Assembly: GCF_032118995.1 (NCBI RefSeq)
Contig: NC_092661.1
Span: 2,172,501-2,236,500 of the forward strand
Direction: 5' to 3'
DNA length: 64,000 bases
Origin: Asterias amurensis
Lineage: Eukaryota; Echinodermata; Asteroidea; Forcipulatida; Asteriidae
Each line of letters starts with the position of its first letter. The first letter of the stretch is position 1. Both the position numbers and the translations under genes were made by a program. Positions 31,201 to 40,608 of the stretch are shown one piece after another. The notes beneath the pieces were generated by a model that made no database searches, was not told the origin of the DNA, and saw only the letters and a list, made by a program, of their open reading frames with translations.

Positions 31201-33045
31201 GGGGGGGATACATATCCACAGAGCCTTGAATACTAGTTTGTAAAACCGACGCTATGTGTTGCGTAAGAGTTTTGCCGGTTATTGTGGTCTCTAAAGTGAA
31301 CTGGGCCCACTTTGATGGCTCTGCAAACCGCTGAACTCTGCGCTTGCGATCAACATTCTCCGCTTGCACGGCAGGCGTTGAATTTCTGCGCTGCGGCTAG
31401 CCTTGTAAGTGAAAAATGCCTAGTTGCGTGGAGTATGCACACGCACAAGCCAAAATTCCCTGCTGACTCGAAAAGTATGCCTTACTAAGCGTAGAGTTCC
31501 TTGCTTCCGTAAGCGCAAATTCTTTGTTGCGTAAGCAAGGCTATAAAGTTGGGCCTTATTTAAAACAATTGTTTTTCTTAAAAGAGTCTTGATTTATATT
31601 ACGATATTAATTGAGTACTTCTGGGTATTGATTTAAAGAAAATCTAACCATGGTGTCTGAGTTTGAAATATTATGAATATTCTCTTCTCTTTGTCGTTGA
31701 TAGTTCTGCAATCTCGGACGTCTAGCCCATGAGGTTGGATGGAAATACAAGGAGATCATCGAGACCCTTGAGGAGAAGAGAAAGGCCAGGTCTTGGGAGC
31801 GCTGGAAGGTCAAGAGAACTGGGCTGGTAAGAGACAACATCTTGCTTAGAATTAATTCATGGAGTTATGGCACTCTAATTTTGCTGAGCTGTTCTCAGCT
31901 CTTTTGTTTGATTGAGTAAGCACCTTTATCAAACTGGGCCTAGGGTCGAGCTGGATTTCACAAAGACTGGAGACTAGTCAATGGTCATATCTCGATTTAG
32001 GACAGGTACTTGAATCTAGGACAAGCCTGAGGTTTAAAAACACTTGGGTTTAGCCCTAAGTTAGGACTATCTTTGTGAAATCGACCTCTGGACTGGCAGA
32101 AATTCTGTTTTCTTGCCCAACCTTCATTGGCTACATGCCGACCTCCCCCCAGAGGCCAAGTTGTATATCTGCTTCTCATCAGAGCTTGTAGTTTGGTTTC
32201 AGTAAAGGTTGTTTGTTGTACTTTTTTGTCTATGATGATATCTTGACCACGCTTAATCGAGGCATTTAAATGCAATGAGATTATCAATCACATGCACTAC
32301 CATCTGAGACGAACAATAGTACACCAATCTGTGAAAACAAATGAGGAATAATCAAACCAACACTGGCTCAATGATTAAACCCCTGAAGGTCGACCTTGCG
32401 TCAACAAAAAACACTCGGCGACTGACTTTTCAGGATCACATGCAGGAACAGTGTGATCCTGAAAAGTCAGTCGCCGAATGGAAACCCCATGTTTATTATA
32501 CTGTGGTTTGGTGGCAATGGCCAGTTGAGCAGGAGTGTATACCGGTAGTAATAGGGGTTAAAGGGGTTAAAGGCAAGTGGTAGCACAGGGGTCGAAATAA
32601 AGTGTATTTCCATGGTAGTCAGCAGGGCTAGTGACCAATAATTTTTAGTAGCCCTGATTAGATTTTGGTAGCCCGAAAGACTTATTATGTCTCGCATCAC
32701 GGCTCAAATTTTACAATACACCAATAACATAGTTCTTTATTGTTTGTGATGATGATTTTTGCATTATTTTTCCACTAGCCCGTCGGGCTATCAAACTGGA
32801 AAAATGAGTAGCCCGGCTGTAAATCTGGTAGTCCCGGGCTAGCGGGCTAGTGGCAATTTCGACCCCTGTAGCAGAGGGTACTCCTTCAGAGGTTATGCAA
32901 CTACTTATTTTTTTGTGACACGCAGTAGTAAATGTTATTTCTATTTTGTCATATTTTGCAGCAACTGCGTCGCAAGGCAGCCAAGAGTGTCAGAGACAAG
33001 GTCGCCCCCTACCAGAAGATCATCCGCCAGTACGGTTACAAGTAA
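25243..33045 (+). CDS. RPL13A: RPL13A, 60S ribosomal protein uL13 (8 exons, snoRNA host)
   Basis: Exons: 25243-25260, 26990-27062, 27724-27789, 28408-28509, 29583-29668, 30915-30974, 31704-31826 and 32962-33045. They total 612 nt, giving 203 aa, exactly the human length. Exon 1 (MSSFHK) is short. It was chosen because it follows an oligopyrimidine tract, ends at a GT, keeps phase and gives the right length, but its donor (GTCTGT) is weak. Diagnostic blocks are [85 protein letters not shown] and [15 protein letters not shown]. The basic C-terminal helix differs from human, as is common. The product is a structural protein of the large subunit. Every intron carries one box C/D snoRNA. Confidence 0.95.
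26276..26362 (+). ncRNA. SNORD33: U33-like box C/D snoRNA, copy a (RPL13A intron 1)
   Basis: Box C GTGATGA is at 26281-26287 and box D CTGA at 26354-26357. A C'-like TGAGATT lies between, and TTGTC/GAC ends can pair. The guide upstream of box D, CACATGCACTACCAT, is the element found in vertebrate U33 (SNORD33), which directs methylation of 18S U1326 in human. Human RPL13A also hosts U33. Confidence 0.88.
27220..27500. mobile_element. Family 1 MITE half, interrupted by snoRNA U33 copy b
   Basis: 'gcaacttcgatgacc', 'ttattttatgcat' and 'gggatacaccaagtg' precede the snoRNA. 'agaaaactggtctttgacaa' and a degenerate CAGTGCCT end follow it. Together they match the right half of family 1 (compare 8005-8119). 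The left half is not recognisable. Confidence 0.65.
27316..27407 (+). ncRNA. SNORD33: U33-like box C/D snoRNA, copy b (RPL13A intron 2)
   Basis: Box C GTGATGA is at 27326-27332 and box D CTGA at 27399-27402, with guide AACATGCACTACCAT. Short end pairing comes from GTC before box C and GAC after box D. It lies inside a MITE and is bracketed by near-identical 19-mers at 27290-27308 and 27432-27450, suggesting retroposition. It is closest to copy c. Confidence 0.85.
27525..27650. repeat. Interspersed repeat fragment
   Basis: 'tctccttggtaaagggcaccc' and 'catttcaaggggcac' match 24240-24340 (inverted) and 60530-60660. It lies in RPL13A intron 2. Confidence 0.5.
27894..27974 (+). ncRNA. SNORD34: U34-like box C/D snoRNA, copy 1 (RPL13A intron 3)
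   Basis: A perfect 7-bp terminal stem, CATTGTC/GACAATG, closes box C ATGATGA (27902-27908) and box D CTGA (27964-27967). The antisense element CTACATTGTTTGA matches vertebrate U34, which guides methylation of 28S rRNA and is likewise hosted by RPL13A in mammals. Confidence 0.9.
27997..28200. mobile_element. MITE-like inverted repeat
   Basis: 'caattttatggagctgctt' at left is answered by 'aagcagctctatgaaatttg' at right. It belongs with the GGGCCC-ended group at 733 and 35500. Confidence 0.5.
28612..28757. mobile_element. MITE with ATTTCACAAAGAG ends
   Basis: 'agatttcacaaagagtttag' at left is answered by 'ttaactctttgtgaaatcgac' at right. The interior is a run of 'taggacttgtctta'-type inverted motifs. 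It lies in RPL13A intron 4. Confidence 0.65.
29015..29106 (+). ncRNA. SNORD33: U33-like box C/D snoRNA, copy c (RPL13A intron 4)
   Basis: Box C GTGATGA is at 29025-29031 and box D CTGA at 29098-29101, with the guide as in copy b. The match to copy b extends into both flanks ('caatat' before, 'gacagaaattgga' after), so the two are recent relatives. Confidence 0.87.
29966..30045 (+). ncRNA. SNORD34: U34-like box C/D snoRNA, copy 2 (RPL13A intron 5)
   Basis: Box C ATGATGT is at 29974-29980, with a final T as also seen in human U34. Box D CTGA is at 30035-30038. It shares AACCTACATTGTTTGA with copy 1. The terminal stem is short (GCC/GGC), weaker than copy 1. Confidence 0.83.
30535..30571. repeat. 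(ATT)n(AGT)n microsatellite
   Basis: 'attattattatt' passes into a run of 'agtagtagt' in RPL13A intron 5. Confidence 0.85.
31074..31160 (+). ncRNA. SNORD33: U33-like box C/D snoRNA, copy d (RPL13A intron 6)
   Basis: Box C ATGATGA is at 31079-31085, box D CTGA at 31151-31154, with guide CACATGCACTACCAT. GTC/GAC closes the end. It is nearly identical to copy e, including 'tcttgaccacgctta'. Confidence 0.88.
31949..32090. mobile_element. MITE with ATTTCACAAAGA ends
   Basis: 'ggatttcacaaagactgg' at left is answered by 'atctttgtgaaatcgacc' at right, with 'taggac' motifs between. It lies in RPL13A intron 7, upstream of snoRNA copy e. Confidence 0.65.
32227..32313 (+). ncRNA. SNORD33: U33-like box C/D snoRNA, copy e (RPL13A intron 7)
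   Basis: Box C ATGATGA is at 32232-32238 and box D CTGA at 32304-32307. The guide and C' region are as in copies a and d. Confidence 0.88.
32415..32477. ncRNA. Perfect 26-bp hairpin in RPL13A intron 7
   Basis: The arms 32415-32440 and 32452-32477 are exact reverse complements, separated by an 11-base loop (tgcaggaacag). The 63-nt foldback is the size of a pre-miRNA but has no bulges. It could be a small-RNA precursor or simply a young inverted duplication; sequence alone does not decide. Confidence 0.5.
32586..32868. mobile_element. 283-bp MITE with CAGGGGTCGAAA termini
   Basis: It starts CAGGGGTCGAAATA and ends TTTCGACCCCTG. The direct repeat TAGCA flanks both sides (32581-32585 and 32869-32873). 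The body is rich in 'tagcccg' inverted motifs. The ends resemble hAT-type MITEs (inference). Confidence 0.75.
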
Positions 33046-33305
33046 ACTAAACGCTTCAACAGAGCAGTTACTATGGCAATCGGCCTCTTTGATACACACT
33101 GAAACGTGCGCAGTCTTCAGAGGAGCTCTACAATCTATACAGAAAACTAATACGTCCAACCGGACAATTTGGTTGGCGTCGCGTTTACAGTTTTCATCCA
33201 AAACCAGGACATACTTGAAAAGATAAGAGAACATTGTCTGAATGTGTCGATAAAGCAGTCAGCAAGATTATAGTACAATTTTTGTTTATAAAAAAGCTGA
33301 AGTAC

Positions 33306-33311
33306 AATAAA
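33306..33311 (+). terminator. RPL13A: RPL13A polyadenylation signal
   Basis: AATAAA lies 261 bases past the RPL13A stop, in 'gtacaataaagac'. It is the only canonical hexamer in that stretch. Confidence 0.65.
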
Positions 33312-33892
33312 GACATGGAAGTGAAATTATAGAAGAGATTGTGTTGTGTTTTTGGTGTTGAGTTAATTAACTTGTGAGTGTTTTTTTTATATACAAAAAC
33401 GGAACTCTGATGGCAGTGATTTTAAAATAATGTAGTCGCAATTTTTTGTCTGTTTGGTTTTGGAAGTTGAATATCCTTGAATATCGTAGATAATATTTGA
33501 GCTTATCACGCATAGTGCCTTCCCCCAGAGTCTTGAAATCAAGTCAGTAATTGTTTAGCTCGGTGTAGCTACGGGGACAGTGCACTCATCCTCTATCCCA
33601 GTACTAACGACCGGTGTTGCATGAATGTGTAATCGCACTGTGACTGTTGCATGAACGGCAGAATGTGTGATTAGAACAAATATGCAGCGCCTAACGACTT
33701 GTCATCAAGGCTACTTCCCCCACTGCAGATACATATACTTTTGCAAGGAAAATTGAGTTCAAACGAATCTTTCAACAGAAGTCGGAACATTCCAGCTCAA
33801 AATTACGACCTTTATTATTTACATTATTTTTTTTTAATCCCTTGAAAATACACTGACTTTATACAATTGTGGTTGATTCGTAATTGAAAACT

Positions 33893-34084
33893 ATAGACCG
33901 ATCCAGTAGGCTCCGCCCACATCGCACGTGTGAGCAAGAACACTTGGTTTCTCCAATGCCTTTCTGCACAACTCTACTGCGCATCTAAGATATGCGCACG
34001 CATGCCAGACCTTATTTGTTGGACCTTTGTTGCATTGTGATTGGTTAATACGCAATGGGGCGGAGCTTAATGGATCGTTCTATT
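33893..34084 (+). mobile_element. 190-bp MITE, copy 1 of an inverted pair
   Basis: The ends read TAGACCGATCCAGTAGGCTCC and 'ggagcttaatggatcgttcta'. 'caatgcctttctgca' lies inside. A TA duplication is likely at the edges. Confidence 0.65.
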
Positions 34085-34261
34085 ATTGGCTTAAAGGCCG
34101 AGTCACACTGCAGGGATGACGACACATAGAGAAAGCTTTCTATTCGTTGAAATGCTCCACGCAGAATATGGCAATTTTTAACATTCTTGTTTCCGTTCTC
34201 GTTATCGAAGCCTGTGTGACAGGGCCCCCAACTCTTGGTTAAACCATTCAAGGGAGTGTGA

Positions 34262-34441
34262 CTAGACCGATCTACTGAGCTCCGCCCCATTGCATATTAA
34301 CCAATCACAACGCCACGAAGGTCCGACATGCGTGCGCGTATCTTTGGGCGGGCGACAGAGTTATGCAGAAAGGCATTGGAGAGGCTCACATGTTCTTGCT
34401 CACAAGTGCATCATGGGCGGAGCCTACTTGATTGGTCTATT
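34262..34441 (-). mobile_element. 190-bp MITE, copy 2, opposite orientation
   Basis: Same family as 33893-34084 but reversed: 'tgcagaaaggcattgg' is the complement of the interior there. It starts 'tagaccgatctactgagctcc' and ends 'gagcctacttgattggtcta'. Confidence 0.65.
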
Positions 34442-34828
34442 CTTAATGACTCCAGCTAGATATGATGGAACACATCATTCAAGGTCATAGTTCATTTCAA
34501 AAAATGATCTTAAACCAATTTCATAGAGCTGATTTTTGCTTACTGCTTACAAAATGCTACCTCCTAAGCTGGTTAACAGGCACCAATTGTTTGATTTTGG
34601 TAAGCAGAGAAAGCCATGAAAGTAAGCCGTGGTTTTTTGACTTGTCTAATAATGGGCATGACAAAAAGCAGCGTTTTCCATAATATCAAAGGCTAGCTCG
34701 GGCCAAGTGCCAGTTAATACACCTGAGGACCAATCAAAATTCACCTTAAGTGGTCCGGCTGACCAGCTCAGTGTTGAAAAAGCATGTCTATTTCATTTGA
34801 TACATGGATGATTGAAAATAATGACAGA
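34442..34828. other. Repeat-rich intergenic DNA
   Basis: No gene is seen. 'ccaatttcatagagctg' at 34519 begins a fragment of the GGGCCC-type MITE group. The block with 'gctgaccagctcag' resembles sequence near 28330 and 35230. Confidence 0.4.
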
Positions 34829-35206
34829 CTTACAGATGCTATGTCAGATTTTTGGACCAAACATTAAAAAATTGATTTTTTTTGAGTGAATGGTATTTAA
34901 AAGAGTATCACCAGCTCTAACAATAAAAAAGTTTAACTTTTACTTTTAATGGGCAGGAACCATGACAACAATTTAAAACATTCTTATAAAACACATAAGA
35001 ATTGGTCACGTGATATATTGTCGGGATCCCCCAAAAAAACTAATTTTGAGCACTTTATTTCACTGCTACTAATAATTGGCGGACTTTTTCGAGCAATGGC
35101 TCAAATGAAAGCTTGTAACTTTCTCGACTCCCATCAAAACACCTATTGAATTTTAAATCAAAATTTTTGGGTCAAATCGGCAAAAAATCTGACATAGAAT
35201 CTTTAA
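34829..35206. mobile_element. TTAA-type MITE, family 3
   Basis: Ends of about 25 bp: left 'agatgctatgtcagattttt' and right 'aaaaaatctgacatagaatct', with TTAC at left and TTAA at right. The interior is unlike families 1 and 2. Confidence 0.6.
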
Positions 35207-35499
35207 GAAATGACAAGCTAGCTGGTCCTGCTAGCCAGTCACTAAAGAAATCATGGGTAAACCCTGTAAGAACTCCCTAATTTTAGTCACAAAAAAACGA
35301 GAAAAAATTATGAAATCATTTGAAACATAACAAGTTTAATAGAGGGATAATCTTATCCTTTATGCATTTAAGATAAACAGCCCCTTAGAATATCAGCGAT
35401 TAAATTGTGCGTTCATATGATATTCAAAGCTTCTTATATTAACAATACCACAGTAAACTTATCTTTTAAGTTGATCATTAACTTCAAATTAGGGGTTTG

Positions 35500-36005
35500 G
35501 GGCCCAATTTCACAGAGCTGCCGAAGTACAAATAGTATGCCTTGATGCCGCAAGTACGATTTAAGTTTCACTGTTGCTTAGCAGAAATTTATGGAGCTGC
35601 ATTTTGTTCCTGCTTAAAGAAAAACGTTGCCTTGGATCGGTCGAGTTGGTCTTTGAAAAGCGTTTGTAACCGTTTGTAACCCGTTTGTTAAAAAATGCAT
35701 GGGTAGAAAGATGTTGTAAAAGTAGAACGCAATAATCCACACAAACATGCCTCGAAATTGCACGGTTTTCCTTAAACCTCGTCGACTAAATGACTGGCAT
35801 AAATGGCCGACCTTGTTAGTTTGCACAGTAAAAGGAAAACCACGCAATTTAGAGACAAGTTTGTGGGAATCATTGTATTCTACTTTTAAAACATCTTTCC
35901 AACCATATGCATTTGATAAAAAAACGTTACAAATGCTTTTTATAGACCAACTCATCTGAGACAAGGCAACGTGTTCCTTTAAGCAACTCTATGAAAATTG
36001 GGCCA
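35500..36005. mobile_element. GGCCC-ended MITE carrying a nested family 2 MITE
   Basis: The outer ends are 'ggcccaatttcacagagctg' at left and 'caactctatgaaaattgggcc' at right. Between them, 35614-35982 is a family 2 TTAA MITE inserted in the outer element. Confidence 0.6.
35614..35982. mobile_element. TTAA MITE family 2 (nested)
   Basis: TTAA then 'aaaaacgttgccttggatcgg' at left, and 'gacaaggcaacgtgttcct' then TTAA at right. An internal foldback surrounds 'aaatggccgacc'. Confidence 0.75.
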
Positions 36006-36162
36006 GGGTAACTGTATCTATTATACAGAAACAAGCATAAAGAATAACGATCGCAATACTAATGAAAAGAGAAAAACTACAATTATTGCTCATTTTGAAA
36101 AGTAGTTTTTGAATTTAATAATACTTTTGTGTGAGAAGAGTACAGTGTATAGACCATAACCC

Positions 36163-36533
36163 TTAAAGGCAGTGGACACTATTGGTAATTACTCAAAATA
36201 ATTATTATCATAAAACCTTTCTTGGTGACGGGTCATGGGGAGAGGTTGATGGTATAAAACATTGTGAGAAACGGCTCCCTCTGAAGTGACTTAGTTTTTA
36301 CGAAAGAAGTAATTTTCCCCGAACTTGTTTTGAGACCTCAGATTTAGAATTTGAGGTCTCGAAATCAACCATCTATTACCCACACAACTTCGTGTGACAA
36401 GATGTTTTTCTTTCTTTTTTATCTGGTAACTTCGACGACCAAATTTTGCACAGGTTTGTTATTTTATGCATATGTTCAGATACACTAAGTGAGAAGACTG
36501 GTCTTTGACATTTACCAATAGTGTCCAGTGACT
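36163..36533. mobile_element. TTAA MITE family 1
   Basis: TTAA then AGGCAGTGGACACTATTGG at left and 'accaatagtgtccagtgac' at right, the last bases decayed. The full central palindrome is present. Confidence 0.75.
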
Positions 36534-36771
36534 TGTACATTCCTGTGCCTTTCTGGCAGGCAAGATACTACCCTCAGCACATGAGAAACTACGTTTTGTA
36601 TCAAAATTACCAAACACAAAAACAAGCTGTAGGGGTAGTGTTCCCTTTCTTCAATTGAAAAGATGATTTGAAAAAAACATGTACTTGTTTATCCACAGTT
36701 ATCTTGTAATGTAAGAATTGTGTTTCATCCATTTAGCTGTGTACATATCGTGCCTGCCGGAAGTCCTGAAT

Positions 36772-36918
36772 GGATTTCACAAAGAGTAAAGACTAGTTTT
36801 ACCTCGAGTTTGGACGAGACTTAGGACTTTCTGTAAGTTTTTAATCTCCTGTTAGGAGTCTAGGACTAGTCCCAAGTTAAGACTAGACTAGACCTCAGCT
36901 CTTTGTGAAATCCACCCC
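36772..36918. mobile_element. MITE with ATTTCACAAAGAG ends
   Basis: 'ggatttcacaaagagtaaag' and 'cagctctttgtgaaatccacc' are the termini, with 'taggactagtcc' motifs inside. It lies downstream of the ISCU stop. Confidence 0.65.
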
Positions 36919-37376
36919 AGACTCTGTTGTTTTTTTTAGTAATGCGACATCACAAGTCACATGGTCTATTGCACTTGCAAAGTTATGTTGATAGCAGCCA
37001 TTTTTCCAGTTTCACTTTACTAAAGCATGGTATTTACAATAGTGTTACTGCTTACCTCTCTTAGTTTACTAGTAGAGAACAATTTCCCTTCTGTAGCGGC
37101 GCAAAATGCTATGCTACTCAAAAGTCATTATTTGCTAAATTGAGTATTAGCTTTAATTGTGCACAAAATCTGTTGTGTCAAAGTATTTTGCCACGCAAAT
37201 TCAGTGAGTGAAATCACTCCCCCTCTCTATTGGTACTGATGTCTTGTTACGCAGGATAGAAGCGCCATGCAATTTCAAACCTGTGTTTTTAAGATAAACA
37301 TACAATTTTAAGAGATGCAAAGTTTTTACACTGCCACAACGATGAACTGCTCTGTGACGTCAAGTCGTTCTCTGAT

Positions 37377-40241
37377 TTAAATGGCCACCTGTGCCTTTGC
37401 TTTTCCCTCTTTCTTCACCTTGTAGTTTGACAAAGCTGCTCTGATGGCATCTTCAGCTAACACTGTCAAAGACAAAAACAAATATGAACCAAAAAAGATA
37501 TTAATAGATGTTATTAAAGGCAGTGGACACTATTGGTAATTACTCAAAATAATTATTGGCATAAAACCTTTCTTGGTGACAAGTAATGGGAGAGGTTGAT
37601 GGTATAAAACATTGTGACCAACGACTCCCTCTGAAGTACCATTGTTTTCAAGTAATTTTCCACGGATTTGATTTCGAGACCTCAGATTTAGAACTTCAGG
37701 TCTCGAAATCAACCATCTAAACGCACACAATTTCGTGTGACAAGGGTTATTTTTCTTTCATTATAATCTCGCAACTTCGATGACCGATTGCGCTCAAATT
37801 GTCACAGGTTTGCTATTTCATGCATATATTAAGATACACCAACTGTGAAGGCTAATCTTTGACAATTACCAATAGTGTCCACTGCCTTTAAGGGATCAGG
37901 GATAAATAACACACATTGTTTTACCCTAACACTGAAGCGCTTTTTACTCGGTACTTAACCAAGTTCTGTGGAAAAAACACAGGGTTCGAATCCTACCAGA
38001 GTGATTTGACTGTTTCTATTATTTCACAGAACTCTACAAAGAACCAGGTATACAGTGATTTTAAAAATACATACTGGTGTTCCGGTAAAACAAAAAAATA
38101 ATATTATTACTTCTTGAACTGCCTTTTCAAATGAGGCAATGAGTCATTTGCAAGTAATGTACTGGTAAATTTGTAATTGCCGAGTTACAAATTGCCAGTT
38201 AACCACTTAAATTTCTCATACTCCAGCGACATTTGCTTTGTTAAATTGTTTGTAGACATTGAATGTATCACAACCCCCATAATGCGCAAACATCAGATCC
38301 AAAACTTACTTGAGCAATGGAGCTTGACTGGAGGAAGGCAGAGTTCTTTAGCGATGTCTGTGTTCTTGATTTTCAGTGCGTCGTCAACCTGTGGGGAATA
38401 GATCAAGAGAAATTAGTCCTTAACCCTCTCACTGTCTGACCATTTAATATCATCCAACGAGGTTTTGAATGAGAAATATTCTGTTCTTCTTCTTCCATAA
38501 GAGTACAGTCTACCGTCTGGTGTATTACATACATATTATACCACGAGTTGAATGCATAGGGGTACACAGTCAACCCTCCCACTGTTTGACCATTCAATAT
38601 CATCCACTATGTCTTTGAATGATACTATGCCAGCCTGCAATGCGAAATCATGTGGTGAATGCATTGACACTGTACACAGTCAACCCTCCTACTGTCTGAC
38701 CATTAAAAATCATCCTCTTTCGAATGTTTTTGTTGAAACAATACAAGGTGTTCATTGCAGACATGTCCACAAAAGCTGAGTTGCTGAAAAGTAATGAGAA
38801 ATTTGTAACCATGTCTTTGTAGGAAACATTGACCCTTCGAGTTAATTGAGAAGTTAATTATTGAAAAGCAAATTACCGATTTTCCCTTGACCCATTCTGT
38901 TGCCAGAGAGCTTGAAGCTATTGCAGATCCACAGCCAAACGTTTTGAACTTTGCATCAACAATCTTTCCATTCTCGTCAACTTTGACCTGAAAAAAACAA
39001 AAACAACAGACAACTAGTTATAATTGAGTGAATACCTTACCAATTTCAGCCAAAACTGGACAATATGGTGACAGTCAGATGTGGTACATTCTTTCACAAC
39101 TTTTTCTTAAGTGTCTTGGGGATGGCTGAGCAGTTTCTTAAAAGAGCATCAAACTCAACCCCTGCTGTTTCTGATCAGCAGAATGTGGGTTCGAATCCAC
39201 AGCCGTGACACTTGTGTCCTTAAGCAAGACACTTAACCATTGCTTTGTCCTTCAGAAGGGACGTAGAGCTGTTGGTCCCGTGTGTTGTTATATAAACTTT
39301 CGCAAAGAGAAGAAGTTAGCCCCGGTGTGTCAGGCAGTGCGACTTTCTTCAAAGACAAAGAAATTTGAACCCCAACGTTCTGACAGCCCTATTCTCCGAC
39401 ACTAGTGTATTTTCCTAGTCCTAACCCTAGTGTCTATCCTAACTCTAGTGTTTTTATAGAATACAGGGGTGTCAGAGAGTATGGAGCAGTCATCGATAAA
39501 CTTGTCTGACCTGAAGTTTCATGACATCACCACATGCTGGGGCGCCAACAAGACCAGTTCCAACGGAATCATCGTTCTTATCCATAGAACCCACGTTCCT
39601 TGGGTTTTCGTAGTGGTCGATGACCTGCATTATAAAAAGATTAAGTTAACAAAAATGAGTTATATGACTTGGCTAGAAGAATTACTTCTACAATTTTATT
39701 AAATTTATATCATGTTGAAAAACTAACAACAGAAAAAACAGCTCAATAATTTGTTACAGCACACCACCTCACGAGTCACGTCACACTCACAGTGTTAAAC
39801 TAGTAAAGACAAATCATGAAAATTGCTGAAAAGTGGTTGCTTTGCGGAAAGTTTACCCTTTTCTTTTTATAATTTATAATTTATTTAGAAGTTAGTTAGA
39901 CTTAGAAGACAAAGATCGGTATTTTTAACAGATTACATGTTACCAGATTACGCTCATTATATGAGTATGGAGAAGGGACAATTTGTCTTGTCCATGGTAT
40001 GAACAAAAATTATTATTTTGATTAGGTAACGAAAGTAGCTTGTTAGAAGACAAAACTTAAGTCTTAATTGTTAATGCATTACGAAATCATCAAAAACAAA
40101 CTACAAATGAGTACCAAAATAAACACCCGAACAGAATAAATGGTTTACATTTTTGTGATAAGACGCTTCCGATGCACAGGTTGCAATTCTCGACTGCAGC
40201 AGTGGACGGAGCGACTTCCCGAGCTGTCGAGCAATCGACAT
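37377..40241 (-). CDS. ISCU: ISCU, mitochondrial Fe-S cluster scaffold (5 exons)
   Basis: Exons in transcript order: 40241-40149, 39624-39511, 38987-38877, 38388-38310 and 37462-37377. They give 160 aa against 167 in human, with all phases consistent. Residues 1-28 are Arg-rich without acids until late ([18 protein letters not shown]), a mitochondrial presequence. The mature part starts [20 protein letters not shown]. Cluster ligands are visible: Cys62 and Asp64 (GAPACGD), Cys88 ([11 protein letters not shown]) and Cys131 (KLHCS). The LPPVK motif bound by the HSPA9 chaperone is present. The protein is the scaffold on which the NFS1 complex builds [2Fe-2S] clusters. An upstream ATG at 40402 (MSLSKQ, donor at 40385) could join in frame if the acceptor before 40250 is used. 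The better pyrimidine-tract acceptor (exon from 40260) would make it an out-of-frame uORF. The gene is head-to-head with the STI1-like gene. Confidence 0.95.
37514..37891. mobile_element. TTAA MITE family 1, complete
   Basis: The cleanest copy: TTAA then AGGCAGTGGACACTATTGG, and 'ccaatagtgtccactgcct' then TTAA. It is in ISCU intron 4, 52 bases from the last exon. Confidence 0.85.
37892..38095 (+). mobile_element. SINE family C, degenerate
   Basis: 'gggttcgaatcctacc' (B box) and flanking body motifs such as 'ggtatacagtga' mark it. It abuts the MITE in ISCU intron 4. Confidence 0.5.
38400..38720. repeat. ~110-bp imperfect tandem repeat in ISCU intron 3
   Basis: 'aaccctcccactgt(t/c)tgacc' recurs at about 38410, 38572 and 38682, each followed by 'attcaatatcatcca' variants. 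Confidence 0.55.
39120..39300 (+). mobile_element. SINE family A, 3'-truncated
   Basis: The head ('gatggctgagcag', B box GGTTCGAATCC) and 'cttaagcaagacacttaacc' are present; the tail is lost. It lies in ISCU intron 2. Confidence 0.65.
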
Positions 40242-40608
40242 TCTGAACTTCTGATTCTTTCTGGAAGATGAAATATGAAAAACAAGTCTAGGAAGTTTCA
40301 CTAATGCTCCGTAAATTCTACCGATTTCTTGTTTATGCAACTTTAGTGCGACATGGTGCACACATGGTTCCCGCGTTTGATTACCTGTTTGGACAGTGAC
40401 ATTGCAGTGAACCACTGAACTGTTGACGACTAACTAAACATTACCACTTGGTGGCGCTATCACAACAAAAAGCGGTAGCAACAAAATATTATTTATTCCA
40501 CCAGCAGCTCTCTGGTTTTTGTTGTGTTTGCTGAATTTTAAGTGAGAGTAGAGACGTTTTTGCTGTATATAATCTCGAATTGTCTTCCAACTACTGGATT
40601 ATCCTGCC
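40242..40608. promoter_or_regulatory. Divergent ISCU / STI1-gene promoter
   Basis: Two ATGs face away from each other 367 bp apart, so the region must hold both 5'UTRs and promoters. A predicted ISCU non-coding exon ends at 40385. No TATA box stands out. Confidence 0.5.

Noticed and set aside
32740-32800. Box C-like 'gtgatgatga' in RPL13A intron 7
   Set aside because: It lies inside the CAGGGG MITE and has no box D with pairing ends.
40149-40415. Continuous 5' extension of the ISCU frame to 40415 (MVHCNVTVQT...)
   Set aside because: The extension runs through a likely intron (donor at 40384, pyrimidine tract before 40260) and does not look like ISCU or a targeting peptide.
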